DNA of 35,939 bases from Pseudomonadota bacterium (GCA_009927005.1 RFNV01000128.1:1-35939), one strand, 5' to 3'. Counted from the stretch's first letter, positions 18,428-26,851 are shown. Notes: generated by a model from the letters alone, not told the origin. Numbers and translations are program-made.

Positions 18428-18547
18428 ATGAAAAGTGTCTGGGTCATGCTATTAAGCCTTTGTTTTAGTTTGATTTGCGGCTGCGGAGTAAAGGGAGATC
18501 CGACTCCCTATGTTGACCCAACCACAGAAACTCAGAAAAGAAAGTAA
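18428..18547 (+). CDS. lptM: Small LptM/YifL-like outer-membrane lipoprotein
   Basis: This 39-residue gene has a short basic start (MKSVWVM), a hydrophobic helix and a lipobox LICGC. After the lipidated Cys comes the family motif CGVKGDPTPYVDP, matching the CGxKGPxY pattern of YifL/LptM. In E. coli LptM assists maturation of the LptD-LptE lipopolysaccharide translocon, and its gene also lies directly upstream of dapF. The same order is seen here, with dapF starting 3 bases after this stop. Only the N-terminal half of E. coli LptM (67 residues) is matched; the tail is a short Lys/Arg-rich end. The start ATG has no Shine-Dalgarno and may be read from a leaderless transcript. The functional equivalence is inferred. 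Confidence 0.75.
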   Translation: MKSVWVMLLSLCFSLICGCGVKGDPTPYVDPTTETQKRK

Positions 18548-18549
18548 GC

Positions 18550-19416
18550 ATGGAATTTAATTTCATTAAAATGCAGGGCTGCGGGAATGATTTTTTATTT
18601 ATGGATTCGATGCAAAGCGAGCCGAGCCCATTTTATCCCAGAGAGGTTTCCTGGCTCTGCGATCGAAACTTTGGAGTAGGTGCTGATGGTTTAGTAGTTC
18701 TGACCAAATCAGAAAAATATCATGCAAAATGGATTTTTTATAATTCAGATGGCAGCGAAGCTGAAATGTGTGGCAATGCCGCCCGATGCGCTATTCGGTA
18801 CTTAACCGAAACCTATTTCCCCCACGATGTGCCGATTTGTATTGAAACCAAAGCCGGAGTGATCAAAGGACAAATGAAAGGCCCGGGGTTAGTAGAAGTC
18901 ACTTTGACACCCAAGAGTTATGATCGGTTTGATTATGAACAAAAGGTTATCGCAACTGACAAGTATAGCGTTGAGGTAAGTTTAATAAACACTGGGGTCC
19001 CCCATGCGGTTGTCGAAGTGAAGGACCTAAATAGTTACCCTATTTTGCAAGTTGGAAAAGATCTGAGAAGCCATCCGGCTATGGGACCAGAAGGTGCTAA
19101 CGTCACTTTTTTTCAACGTCTTGTAGGATCAAGAATCAAGACCACCACTTTTGAAAGAGGAGTCGAAGGCGAGACCTTGGCTTGTGGAACCGGAGCGGCA
19201 GCGGCGGCAATCATTTACTCCGAAACCTATCTTCAACCCCTTCCAATTGAGGTGATTGTGCCGGGGGGAGAACTCGTTGTGGACATCAGCCCAGTTTCTA
19301 AAATGTTATTGCTTCAGGGACCCGCTAACTATTGTTTTACCGTAACGATTCCGGAAATTATGACGGGCTTTGAAAAAGTTTTTCCTTACAGCCACGGCAA
19401 AAGGCCCAGCGTATGA
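18550..19416 (+). CDS. dapF: Diaminopimelate epimerase DapF
   Basis: DapF interconverts LL- and meso-diaminopimelate, supplying the peptidoglycan cross-linking residue and the lysine precursor. The two catalytic cysteines are present: Cys74 in EMCGNAARC and Cys212 in LACGTGAAA. The N-terminal FIKMQGCGNDFLFMD and the FGVGADGLV block are typical. The length of 288 fits the family. It begins 3 bases after the lptM-like stop and overlaps dapA by ATGA. Overlapping ATGA/GTGA junctions through dapL indicate translational coupling. Confidence 0.96.
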   Translation: MEFNFIKMQGCGNDFLFMDSMQSEPSPFYPREVSWLCDRNFGVGADGLVVLTKSEKYHAKWIFYNSDGSEAEMCGNAARCAIRYLTETYFPHDVPICIETKAGVIKGQMKGPGLVEVTLTPKSYDRFDYEQKVIATDKYSVEVSLINTGVPHAVVEVKDLNSYPILQVGKDLRSHPAMGPEGANVTFFQRLVGSRIKTTTFERGVEGETLACGTGAAAAAIIYSETYLQPLPIEVIVPGGELVVDISPVSKMLLLQGPANYCFTVTIPEIMTGFEKVFPYSHGKRPSV

Positions 19417-20300
19417 ACTTACGTGGGGTATGGGTCGCAACGGCCACATTCTTTAACCAAGCTGGAGCTCTCGATCTAAACTCATTTGAGAAACACTGCT
19501 CTTGGCTCTTCGAATCCGGAGTAGAGGGAGTAGTACCCTGCGGGACAACGGGTGAGGGCCCTACCCTTTCTCCAGAAGACCGAAGATTTCTTATTGAAAC
19601 AGCAGTTAAAGTGGCCTCCCGAAAAAGCAAGCAAGTTATCGCTGGCTGTGGTGGTAACAACACCGATTCGGTTCAAAAGCTAATTTTGGAAGCAAAAGAT
19701 TTTGGAGCTCATGCTGCTTTAGTAGTCACTCCTTACTATAACCGACCTACCCAAGAGGGTCTGGTTGCTCATTATCAAACGCTTGCGGACAAAAGTCCTA
19801 TTCCTCTTGTTCTTTACAATGTCCCCTCTCGAACGGGAGTGAACCTGCTTCCTGAGACAGTTTCTCAGCTCTGGCAGCACCCCAACATTATCGGATTGAA
19901 AGAAGCCACTGGCCTCCATAGCCAATGGCTTTCATTGTTTTCCTCCCCGCTTCCGCAGGGAAAATCCGTTTTAGCTGGTGATGATGATGCGTTTGCAACT
20001 CTTTTCTCATTGGGTGCCAGTGGGATTATTTCTGCTTCCGCAAATGTGGTTCCCCAGCATTTTGTCCAGCTAGATTCGCTCTTAAGAGCAGGCAACTTTC
20101 CAGAAGCCTTTGCGCTTCAAAAAAAGCTATTTCCGCTCATCAAAACTCTTTTTGCAGAAACAAATCCCGCTCCCATTAAGTTTGCTTTAGAGAAGATGGG
20201 GCGCGGATTGAATCGACTTCGACTCCCCTTGGTTCCAGTAAAAAAAGAAACTCAAGAAACCATTTGCAAGCAGCTCTCTAATCTGGAGTTGATTTCGTGA
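19413..20300 (+). CDS. dapA: 4-hydroxy-tetrahydrodipicolinate synthase DapA
   Basis: DapA condenses pyruvate with aspartate semialdehyde, the first committed step to DAP and lysine. GTTGEGPTLS near residues 45-54, the Tyr in LVLYNVPSRTG (about 130-141) and the Schiff-base lysine K163 in IIGLKEATG are all present, as is the AGDDDA block. The length of 295 matches the family. It starts on the ATGA overlap with dapF and ends on a GTGA overlap with dapB. Confidence 0.95.
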   Translation: MNLRGVWVATATFFNQAGALDLNSFEKHCSWLFESGVEGVVPCGTTGEGPTLSPEDRRFLIETAVKVASRKSKQVIAGCGGNNTDSVQKLILEAKDFGAHAALVVTPYYNRPTQEGLVAHYQTLADKSPIPLVLYNVPSRTGVNLLPETVSQLWQHPNIIGLKEATGLHSQWLSLFSSPLPQGKSVLAGDDDAFATLFSLGASGIISASANVVPQHFVQLDSLLRAGNFPEAFALQKKLFPLIKTLFAETNPAPIKFALEKMGRGLNRLRLPLVPVKKETQETICKQLSNLELIS

Positions 20301-21016
20301 TCTATAAAGTTGGAATTCTTGGTGCCACTGGCAGAATGGGGCAAGAACTCGCCTGTCTTTTAGAACCTGGTTTTGTGTTGGGTGAGGACAGACTTGAATT
20401 TTGTGATGCTATTTCGAATAACCGTACTCTTCTGACGGTTGAAAGTATTCCCGTTAGACAATTAGCTGATCCTGCCAGGGAGCCAGTGCATGTTTGGATA
20501 GATTTTAGTCGACCAGAAGCCACGATTGAACTTCTGGAAACGATTCAAGTGCCGATTGTGATAGGAACTACTGGGTTTTCGTCTTCTCAGATAGAAAAAA
20601 TAAAAGCTTATGGAACCAAACATCCGGTACTGATGACTTCCAACACAAGCCCTGGAATGAATCTCATGATGAAAATGCTCGAGCACTCTTCGGTGGCTGC
20701 AGTTTTGGGATACGATGTGCTCGCCTCAGAGATTCACCACCGAGGAAAGAAGGATTCTCCCAGTGGAACGCTTAAGTCTCTTTTGCAAATTCTTGAGGCT
20801 CAGGGGAATAAAAATATTCAGGTGCAATCGGCTCGTGTAGGAGATGAAAAGGGAACGCACACCATCTCTTTCTTCTCGGACGATGAGGAGCTCACGATCA
20901 CCCATCGCGTGAATCACCGGAGAGTTTTTGCTAAAGGGGCCTTACTCGCTGCTAAGTTTATTGCGGCTCAAAAAAGACCAGGGCTTTACTCTTTTCAAGA
21001 CATGGAGAAATTATGA
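20297..21016 (+). CDS. dapB: 4-hydroxy-tetrahydrodipicolinate reductase DapB
   Basis: DapB reduces hydroxy-tetrahydrodipicolinate with NAD(P)H. The Rossmann motif GILGATGRMGQ (6-16) starts the protein. The central GTTGFSSSQ and the substrate loop HHRGKKDSPSGT are intact. At 239 residues it is shorter than many homologues (about 265-270), with compact loops but no missing motif. The start is GTG 20297 within the dapA stop; the end overlaps dapL by ATGA. Confidence 0.94.
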   Translation: MIYKVGILGATGRMGQELACLLEPGFVLGEDRLEFCDAISNNRTLLTVESIPVRQLADPAREPVHVWIDFSRPEATIELLETIQVPIVIGTTGFSSSQIEKIKAYGTKHPVLMTSNTSPGMNLMMKMLEHSSVAAVLGYDVLASEIHHRGKKDSPSGTLKSLLQILEAQGNKNIQVQSARVGDEKGTHTISFFSDDEELTITHRVNHRRVFAKGALLAAKFIAAQKRPGLYSFQDMEKL

Positions 21017-22191
21017 ATGGATTCCAGCAATCTCAGCGGCTTTTGAGTTTGCCGCCTTACATTTTTAGCGAAATTAATAACATTAAAGCTGAAGCACAAA
21101 AACGGGGGGTAGATTTACTGAGTCTCGCTATTGGAGATCCCGATCAACCGACTCCAGAGCCCATTATTCGTGAATTACAAAAGGCCTCTGAAGAACCTCT
21201 CAATCACGCTTATTCGCCGTACGAAGGCACCCTTTCTTTCAGAACTCAAGTTGCCAAGTGGTTTCAGGGGCGCTTTGGTGTTCAATTAAATCCGGAAAGT
21301 GAAGTCCTCGCCTTAATTGGGTCCAAAGAGGGAATTGCCCACTTTCCGTTGGCATTTGTGAATCCAGGAGATAAATGCCTATTCCCCTCGCCCGGCTACC
21401 CCATTTTTTCTACCGCCATTCAGTTAGCAGGTGGAATTCCCATTCCTCTTCCTCATCGGTGGGAAAATCAGTTCCAACCTGATTTAAATGAGTTGGAAAC
21501 CCTTCTTCTGGTTCACCAACCCAAATATGTTTTGGTCAATTTCCCTTGCAACCCCACTTCAGCAACTTGCTCGAGGGAAGTTATGACGGAAATGGTGAAC
21601 TTGGCGCGAAAGCACCGAACGATTTTGGTTTCCGATAATGCCTATAGCGAAATGTATTTTGACAAGAAAGACAAGCCGCTGAGCCTGCTCGAAATTCCGG
21701 GAGCTAAGGAAGTTGCGATCGAATTTCACTCCCTCTCCAAAACATTTAACATGACCGGCTGGAGAATAGCCTTTGCGGTGGGAAATCCGGAGTTGATTGC
21801 TGGCCTTCTCAGAGTAAAAACAAATATCGATTCTGGCCCCCTTCTCGCTGTACAAAGAGCCGCAGAATTTGCTTTGGCAAATGCTGAGACCCTCACCGAG
21901 CCTATTCGAAAACTTTATTTTGAACGGCGTGAAATTGTTCTTACTGAAATGAAGCGAATGGGAATTGAGTACTTTCATCCGAAAGCTACTTTTTTTGTTT
22001 GGGCAAAGGTTCCAGGAAAAGAGTTGTCGATGGATTTTGCCAAACGGCTCATTGCAAACCAAGGACTTGTGATCACACCAGGGATTGGGTTTGGAAAAGA
22101 TGGCGAAGGATTTTTTAGGCTTGCGCTTACCGTCCCAAATGCACACCTCAAAGAAGCTATGGTTCGACTCGAAAAGGCTTTAAAAGGTTAA
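21013..22191 (+). CDS. dapL: LL-diaminopimelate aminotransferase DapL (class I/II PLP aminotransferase)
   Basis: DapL converts tetrahydrodipicolinate directly to LL-DAP using glutamate, bypassing the acylated DapD/DapC/DapE route. Aminotransferase blocks are present: LAIGDPDQPTP, YSPYEGTLSFR, NFPCNPTS, SDNAYSEMYFD and the PLP lysine K243 in HSLSKTFNMTGWR. Sequence alone could also fit an alanine-type (AlaC) aminotransferase. Position as the last gene of dapF-A-B, with start-stop overlap, and the absence of dapD/dapE here favour DapL. The length of 392 is a little short of plant DapL. Its 3' end overlaps acs by 4 bases. Confidence 0.85.
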   Translation: MNGFQQSQRLLSLPPYIFSEINNIKAEAQKRGVDLLSLAIGDPDQPTPEPIIRELQKASEEPLNHAYSPYEGTLSFRTQVAKWFQGRFGVQLNPESEVLALIGSKEGIAHFPLAFVNPGDKCLFPSPGYPIFSTAIQLAGGIPIPLPHRWENQFQPDLNELETLLLVHQPKYVLVNFPCNPTSATCSREVMTEMVNLARKHRTILVSDNAYSEMYFDKKDKPLSLLEIPGAKEVAIEFHSLSKTFNMTGWRIAFAVGNPELIAGLLRVKTNIDSGPLLAVQRAAEFALANAETLTEPIRKLYFERREIVLTEMKRMGIEYFHPKATFFVWAKVPGKELSMDFAKRLIANQGLVITPGIGFGKDGEGFFRLALTVPNAHLKEAMVRLEKALKG

Positions 22192-24125
22192 TCTTCAATA
22201 AGCTCTATTAAAGCTGGATTTTCCAGTGTCGTTGTATCTCCAGTGGGCTCTTTCCCTTCGGCCAGATCTTTTAAAAGCCGGCGCATGATTTTGCCACTTC
22301 GAGTTTTTGGTAGTGTTCTGGTGATCTTAATTTCATCGGGACGAGCAATGGCCCCAATCTCTCTGCTGACATGTTCTTTGAGTTCCTGCACCAATTCTTT
22401 TACGGAAACTTTGTTTTCATCTCCCCGAGGAGTAACAAAAGCAACCAATGCCTGCCCTTTAATGGGGTCTGGACGTCCCACCACAGCCGCCTCTGCAACT
22501 GCGGGGTGGCTGACTAAAGCACTTTCCACTTCCATAGTGCCAAGTCGATGTCCAGAAACATTGATGACATCATCCACTCGGCCCTTTATCCAGAAGTAAC
22601 CTCGGTCATCTCGATGGGCGCTATCACCCGTAAAATACATGCCGGGAAATTTCGTCCAGTAAGCTTCTTTGTAACGTTCTGGATTTTTGTAAATCCCCCT
22701 GAGCATCGAAGGCCAAGGATGTTTGATTACTAAATAACCGCCATCATTAGGCGCACAACTTTTTCCTTCTTCATTAACAACATCAGCAACAATTCCCGGA
22801 AAGGGTTTAGTCGCAGATCCGGGTCGGGTGGTAGTCACCCCCGGAAGAGGAGAAATCAAAATACAGCCTGTCTCAGTCTGCCACCATGTATCGACAATCG
22901 GGCAGCGCTCTTTTCCAATTTCTGTGTGGTACCACATCCAAGCCTCGGGATTAATGGGCTCTCCGACACTTCCTAAAAGTCGAAGAGTTGAGAGTTGATA
23001 CTTCCGAGGGTGTTCATTACCCGCTCTCATGAACGCCCGAATGGCTGTGGGCGCCGTATAGAGAATAGATACTTTGTGTTTATCAATAATTTCCCAAAAT
23101 CGGCCAGGATGAGGGTGAAAAGGTGCCCCTTCGTACAGAACAATGGTGGCCCCATGACTGAGAAGCCCATAAACTACATAACTGTGTCCTGTGATCCACC
23201 CAATATCCGCAGTACACCAAAAAATATCCGTCATTTTTAAATCAAAAATCCACTTAGCAGTCGTGCTCACACCGACCAAATAACCCCCAGTCGAATGGAT
23301 AATCCCCTTGGGCTTACCTGTCGTGCCACTAGTGTAAAGCAGAAATAGGGGGTGTTCTGAATCAAAGGGCTTTGGAAAGTGGGTTTTTGGTTCTTGATTA
23401 ACGAGAAGATTCCAGTCCTGGTGCTTGTCTTTTAAAACAGTGTCCGACTTTCGCTTAAGAACAAGTATGTTTTGCACCGTCGGCATTTCAGACATCACAG
23501 AGTCGATTATTTTTAAAAGTTCAATCTCCTGTCCGCGGCGATACCCAATATCCGCTGTTAAGATAACTTTACATTCGGCATCTTGAACCCTGTCCCGAAT
23601 AGCAGGGCCACTAAAGCCAGCGAAAATCACGCTGTGGACAACTCCAATCCGAGCACATGCAAGCATGGCAATGATCGCTTCTGGCACCAACGGCATGTAA
23701 ATCGCAGCAGTGTCCCCTGGTTTTAGTCCAAACTTAGTTTCGAGGACGTTTGAGAGCTGACAAACTTTTTCATATAACTCTTGGTAAGTGAGATTTTGAC
23801 TAGAACCATCCTCCCCTTCCCAAACGACCGCTGTTTTACTACCAAGTCCCTCTTTTAAATGCCTATCGAGACAATTGTAAGCTGCGTTGGTCGTCCCACC
23901 TTCAAACCAGTGGGCATAGGGCTCCTTCCAAATAAGTGGCCGCTTCCAACGGCTAAACCAAGTGATGTTTCGAGCAGCTTCTTCCCAAAATGAAACGGGA
24001 TCTGCTTGAGCCTGTCTCCAGATCGTATCGTACTCAAGTTTGTTACCAATATGGGCCTCTGCGGCGAAAGCTCGACCGGGCTCAAAGGTTCTTAATTCAA
24101 ATAAGACTGTATCGATCGATCCCAT
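22188..24125 (-). CDS. acs: Acetyl-CoA synthetase (AMP-forming) Acs
   Basis: Acs activates acetate to acetyl-CoA via acetyl-AMP. Signature blocks are present: YMPLVPEAIIAMLACARIG, the P-loop-like YTSGTTGKPKG, GSVGEPINPEAW, WWQTETG and TGDSAHRDD. The C-terminal PKTRSGKIMRRLL contains the lysine usually controlled by acetylation. At 645 residues it is full length (E. coli 652). ATG 24125 has an ideal ribosome site, AAGGAGAGG, immediately upstream. It converges with dapL and diverges from the receiver-kinase gene, with 64 bases between start codons. Confidence 0.96.
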   Translation of the reverse strand: MGSIDTVLFELRTFEPGRAFAAEAHIGNKLEYDTIWRQAQADPVSFWEEAARNITWFSRWKRPLIWKEPYAHWFEGGTTNAAYNCLDRHLKEGLGSKTAVVWEGEDGSSQNLTYQELYEKVCQLSNVLETKFGLKPGDTAAIYMPLVPEAIIAMLACARIGVVHSVIFAGFSGPAIRDRVQDAECKVILTADIGYRRGQEIELLKIIDSVMSEMPTVQNILVLKRKSDTVLKDKHQDWNLLVNQEPKTHFPKPFDSEHPLFLLYTSGTTGKPKGIIHSTGGYLVGVSTTAKWIFDLKMTDIFWCTADIGWITGHSYVVYGLLSHGATIVLYEGAPFHPHPGRFWEIIDKHKVSILYTAPTAIRAFMRAGNEHPRKYQLSTLRLLGSVGEPINPEAWMWYHTEIGKERCPIVDTWWQTETGCILISPLPGVTTTRPGSATKPFPGIVADVVNEEGKSCAPNDGGYLVIKHPWPSMLRGIYKNPERYKEAYWTKFPGMYFTGDSAHRDDRGYFWIKGRVDDVINVSGHRLGTMEVESALVSHPAVAEAAVVGRPDPIKGQALVAFVTPRGDENKVSVKELVQELKEHVSREIGAIARPDEIKITRTLPKTRSGKIMRRLLKDLAEGKEPTGDTTTLENPALIELIED

Positions 24126-24216
24126 ACCTCTCCTTGAAACCTGCGTCCGGATTCCCTATGATTCTAAAGATAAACTGGAGCAGATACAATTGGATCCCAT
24201 ACTTGATCCCATACTT
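24118..24216. repeat. Twelve-base element, three copies, between acs and the receiver-kinase gene
   Basis: GATCCCATACTT occurs twice in perfect tandem (24193-24204, 24205-24216), encoding a doubled DPIL at the start of the receiver protein. A near copy, GATCCCATACCT (24118-24129), covers the acs start codon. These are direct repeats within 100 bases of divergent control DNA. Confidence 0.8.
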
Positions 24217-25287
24217 TTAGTCGATGATGAAAAGGATAATCTTCAAGCACTCAACCGACTGTTGAGAGGCCTCTTTCAAGTTACGACTACCACATCTCCC
24301 CTCGAAGCCCTTCAATTAATGGGGGCTCAGAGATTCCATGTAATCGTTTCTGACCAACGAATGCCGGACATGTCGGGCGTTGAGCTTTTGGAAAAAGCAA
24401 AAAAGCTGAGTCCTCATTCAACCCGAATCCTTCTCACTGGCTACACCGATATCGAATCGGTTATAGAGGCGATTAATCGAGGGCATATTTATCGATACAT
24501 TGCCAAACCTTGGGATCCCGAAGAGTTAAAACTGACCCTCAAGCAGGCCAATGAGGCTTTTCAGCTGAGACGGGAACTTGAGGAGAAAAATCGTGCCCTA
24601 GAGAAAAGTCTTACGGAGTTATCCATTTTAGACAAAGCTAAGGCCCGTTTTCTTTCATTGATCTCTCATGAGCTGAACACTCCACTCACTGTGCTGCAAT
24701 CCTTTATGTCGCTACTTTCCCAGTCCCAGGCGGATTTGAGTAAAGATCTTCAAAAATCAGTTTCTGCTCTTTCAGGAGCAGTTCATCGTTTTTCTGAAAT
24801 TGTTACTGAGGTTTTGACTTACACTCGGCTTGAATCCACAGGAAAATTAAAATTGGGACAAATCGACTTAGACAAGCAGCTGCAAAAAATGTTGCAAGAC
24901 CTCAAATCCAGCGGACAAAACAAAAACCTGCGCTTTGAATACTCCTCAGAGCAAATTGGACAGGAAAAATTAGACTGGGAGAAAATGGAACTTGCCCTGA
25001 ACCGTATTTTTACTTCAGTCATTTCGCGTGCAAATCCAGATACTGCGGTTTCTTTGAAATCGCGAAATGAAGAAGGTCACGTTGTCTTAAGTATTTCTTG
25101 GATTGGAGAAGCGCTACCGGAGGATGCTTTCAAACCATTTGAGACTGGCTCATCCGAAATGCATCACCATAAAAACTTAGGGCTTTCATTGGCAATTGCA
25201 AAACTCATCATAGAAAGTCACGGGGGAAAGATTATGGACTCTCGTTCCTCTTCGACTGAAAACTGTCTTACGCTTCAACTAAAGTAG
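24190..25287 (+). CDS. Receiver domain fused to a histidine-kinase-like module with degenerate ATPase motifs
   Basis: The N-terminus is a CheY-like receiver: acidic pocket LLVDDEKD, phospho-acceptor Asp55 in VSDQRMPDMSG, Thr in ILLTGYTD and Lys in IAKPWDPEEL. After a coiled coil (about 120-150) comes a HisKA-like helix with His160 in SLISHELNTPLTVL. The C-terminal part aligns with HATPase order but lacks key residues. The N-box asparagine region reads FTSVISRAN and the G1 DxGxG reads WIGEALPED; only the late LGLSLAIAKLIIESHGGKI remains typical. It may be a phosphotransfer or pseudo-kinase protein. I placed the start at TTG 24190, with GGAG 9 bases upstream, because the longer frame from ATG 24040 runs through the 5' end of acs. 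Confidence 0.78.
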   Translation: MDPILDPILLVDDEKDNLQALNRLLRGLFQVTTTTSPLEALQLMGAQRFHVIVSDQRMPDMSGVELLEKAKKLSPHSTRILLTGYTDIESVIEAINRGHIYRYIAKPWDPEELKLTLKQANEAFQLRRELEEKNRALEKSLTELSILDKAKARFLSLISHELNTPLTVLQSFMSLLSQSQADLSKDLQKSVSALSGAVHRFSEIVTEVLTYTRLESTGKLKLGQIDLDKQLQKMLQDLKSSGQNKNLRFEYSSEQIGQEKLDWEKMELALNRIFTSVISRANPDTAVSLKSRNEEGHVVLSISWIGEALPEDAFKPFETGSSEMHHHKNLGLSLAIAKLIIESHGGKIMDSRSSSTENCLTLQLK

Positions 25288-26437
25288 CTCGCTCAAAAGC
25301 TTTTAAAATACTGTTCGCAAATTGCTCTGGTTGATAATTTTTCAAGACAAGAGCACGCGCATTCATTCCCCATCTTTTTGCAATTGATCGGTCTTTCAGC
25401 AATTGGGTTATTTTTTCTGTAGCTGCCTGAAGGTCGCCCACCGGATAAATATCACCCGTTTGGCCGCTCAGGACTAAATCCCCTGCAACCCCACATTGAT
25501 CAGTAACCAAAGCGGGAAGCTGGCAGCTGAACGCTTCGTTGACTACTAAGCCCCAAGTCTCAAATTCGGAAGGCACCACGAGCAGATCTGCTGCATAGTA
25601 AAAGCTCTTAATTTCGTTTTGGTTTTTAAATCCGACGAAATGAAGATTGGGTATTCCAGTCGCTTTCGACTGGAGTTCTTCACTGAGCTCTCCATTGCCC
25701 ACAAAAACCGTATGGACAGGTGCTTGTTTTTGCAGACTCAGGTGGATCTCCAGGAGATCCTGGGGCCGTTTCCGATCAAAAAGTCGCCCCACAAACAAAA
25801 GGAGAAAGGCATCCGAAGGGATTCCAAGATTTTTTCGAACTTCCGCTCGAGAATTACCAGCTTCTGATTCAGACAAAATAAAAGGGGCTGGATCAGTACA
25901 GTATTTGGCGGAAGTAATTTTTGATGGGGATACCCCCCATTGGCGATAATAATCACTTGTTCTCTTTCCGATAGCTATGAAACTAGAAACCTTCTTGAAA
26001 AAATAATTTACGAGTACTTGTTTAAGACGCTTTCGAAAAAGAGAACCACGCCAATCAAAGGTTTCTCCTACAAAAATCAGGGGGATTTTTCTCTGGGCAC
26101 AAAGGACCCGTAAAATCCAATGCTCCACTTGGTAATAGCCATAGAGAAGAACGGCCTGCGGTTTTTCCCTTCCTAAAACCTGATGGACCGTCCTTACTTT
26201 TGCGATGAAACTGAGGTTCTGAGTTTCTAATGTCCGATTCGGATAGCCGACCTCGAGAGGGAGCCCAAAGGCCTGTTTTGGGATCTTATCGACTTCTTGA
26301 AACCACCATTTTTTTCCATCAAATCGCGAATTGAAAAAAACCACCTCGGTTCCGGGGAGTTTTTTTATGAGCTCCCGAAAGACGGGGGCGCGGTATTGAA
26401 TCGGGTGGGTGTCGAAAATAAGTAAGGAAGAACTCAT
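25268..26437 (-). CDS. GT4-family glycosyltransferase
   Basis: This is a 389-residue GT-B fold glycosyltransferase. The N-terminal acceptor half (FDTHPIQYRAPVFRELIKKL) precedes a C-terminal nucleotide-sugar half with LLLFVGRLFDRKRPQDLLE. The GT4 signature EX7E appears in FETWGLVVNEAFSCQLPAL, followed by a typical GDIYPVGD segment. No membrane helix is apparent. It probably adds a sugar to a lipid-linked or LPS-type acceptor; the donor and acceptor cannot be told from sequence. No other glycan gene is adjacent, so it is an orphan here. The start ATG 26437 lacks a Shine-Dalgarno. The 3' end overlaps the receiver-kinase gene by 20 bases. Confidence 0.85.
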   Translation of the reverse strand: MSSSLLIFDTHPIQYRAPVFRELIKKLPGTEVVFFNSRFDGKKWWFQEVDKIPKQAFGLPLEVGYPNRTLETQNLSFIAKVRTVHQVLGREKPQAVLLYGYYQVEHWILRVLCAQRKIPLIFVGETFDWRGSLFRKRLKQVLVNYFFKKVSSFIAIGKRTSDYYRQWGVSPSKITSAKYCTDPAPFILSESEAGNSRAEVRKNLGIPSDAFLLLFVGRLFDRKRPQDLLEIHLSLQKQAPVHTVFVGNGELSEELQSKATGIPNLHFVGFKNQNEIKSFYYAADLLVVPSEFETWGLVVNEAFSCQLPALVTDQCGVAGDLVLSGQTGDIYPVGDLQAATEKITQLLKDRSIAKRWGMNARALVLKNYQPEQFANSILKAFERATLVEA

Positions 26438-26458
26438 AAATAAGTTCTTATTTTACCA
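26438..26458 (-). promoter_or_regulatory. Extended -10 and palindrome upstream of the GT4 gene
   Basis: On the minus strand TGGTAAAAT (26458-26450) is an extended -10 matching TATAAT at 5 of 6. Its predicted start lies about 5 bases before ATG 26437. The intervening DNA includes a perfect inverted repeat, AAATAAG-TT-CTTATTT (26438-26453), which could be an operator or simply AT-rich promoter DNA. Confidence 0.4.
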
Positions 26459-26468
26459 TGGGAAAGGC

Positions 26469-26498
26469 TTGCGGGATGTTTCCCTGATGTAGCATAAT
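26469..26498 (+). promoter_or_regulatory. Possible promoter for the 79-residue membrane protein
   Basis: TTGCGG (26469-26474), an 18-base spacer and CATAAT (26493-26498) sit upstream of ATG 26524. The predicted leader of about 19 bases contains a good AAGGAG ribosome site. Confidence 0.35.
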
Positions 26499-26523
26499 TA
26501 TCGCACAGCATAAGGAGATTGAT

Positions 26524-26763
26524 ATGAAGGGTCCCATGGAATGGGGAAATTGGGCGCTCATTTTGATTGGCTTTGGTTTGATTGTGGCAGGCCCTTGGAT
26601 AGTGTATCGAACCATTCAAGCGGTTCGAACTATCCGTCGAGAAGATCCAAAAGCCAGCATCCAACCATTTAATAACGGATTTAATATTTTAATTGGGGTT
26701 CTTTTCTTTGGTTCAGGGATACTTTTTGTTCTGAATAACCTTCGAGGAAATCCTCTTCATTAG
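26524..26763 (+). CDS. Small two-helix membrane protein, function unknown
   Basis: The 79-residue protein has two hydrophobic helices, about 9-29 (ALILIGFGLIVAGPWIVYRT) and 51-70 (FNILIGVLFFGSGILFVLNN). They are joined by a positively charged loop (RTIRREDPKAS), which should lie in the cytoplasm. AAGGAG six bases before ATG is one of the best ribosome sites in the window and supports a real gene. I do not recognise a family. It precedes the 260-residue membrane protein by 88 bases, in which I see no further gene. Confidence 0.7.
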   Translation: MKGPMEWGNWALILIGFGLIVAGPWIVYRTIQAVRTIRREDPKASIQPFNNGFNILIGVLFFGSGILFVLNNLRGNPLH

Positions 26764-26851
26764 GGGACTTATGCTCGACAAACAAGGCCCGGGAGTGTTA
26801 CACATTTGGGGCGAAATGGCTTAAAGTATTCATGATTTTTCGAGGTGCCAG

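Noticed and set aside
21559-22146. Long open frame (195 codons) on the minus strand inside dapL
   Set aside because: It is fully antisense to a well-conserved aminotransferase, its product has no recognisable motifs, and it lacks a ribosome site.
24040-24189. Extension of the receiver-kinase gene to ATG 24040
   Set aside because: This would overlap the acs 5' end by 86 bases and add residues with no receiver-domain character. TTG 24190 has GGAG at proper spacing and starts directly before the domain.
26771-26824. 17-codon frame between the 79-residue and 260-residue membrane protein genes
   Set aside because: It has a weak GGGGA ribosome site only and no hydrophobic or conserved pattern. 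Too little evidence for a gene.
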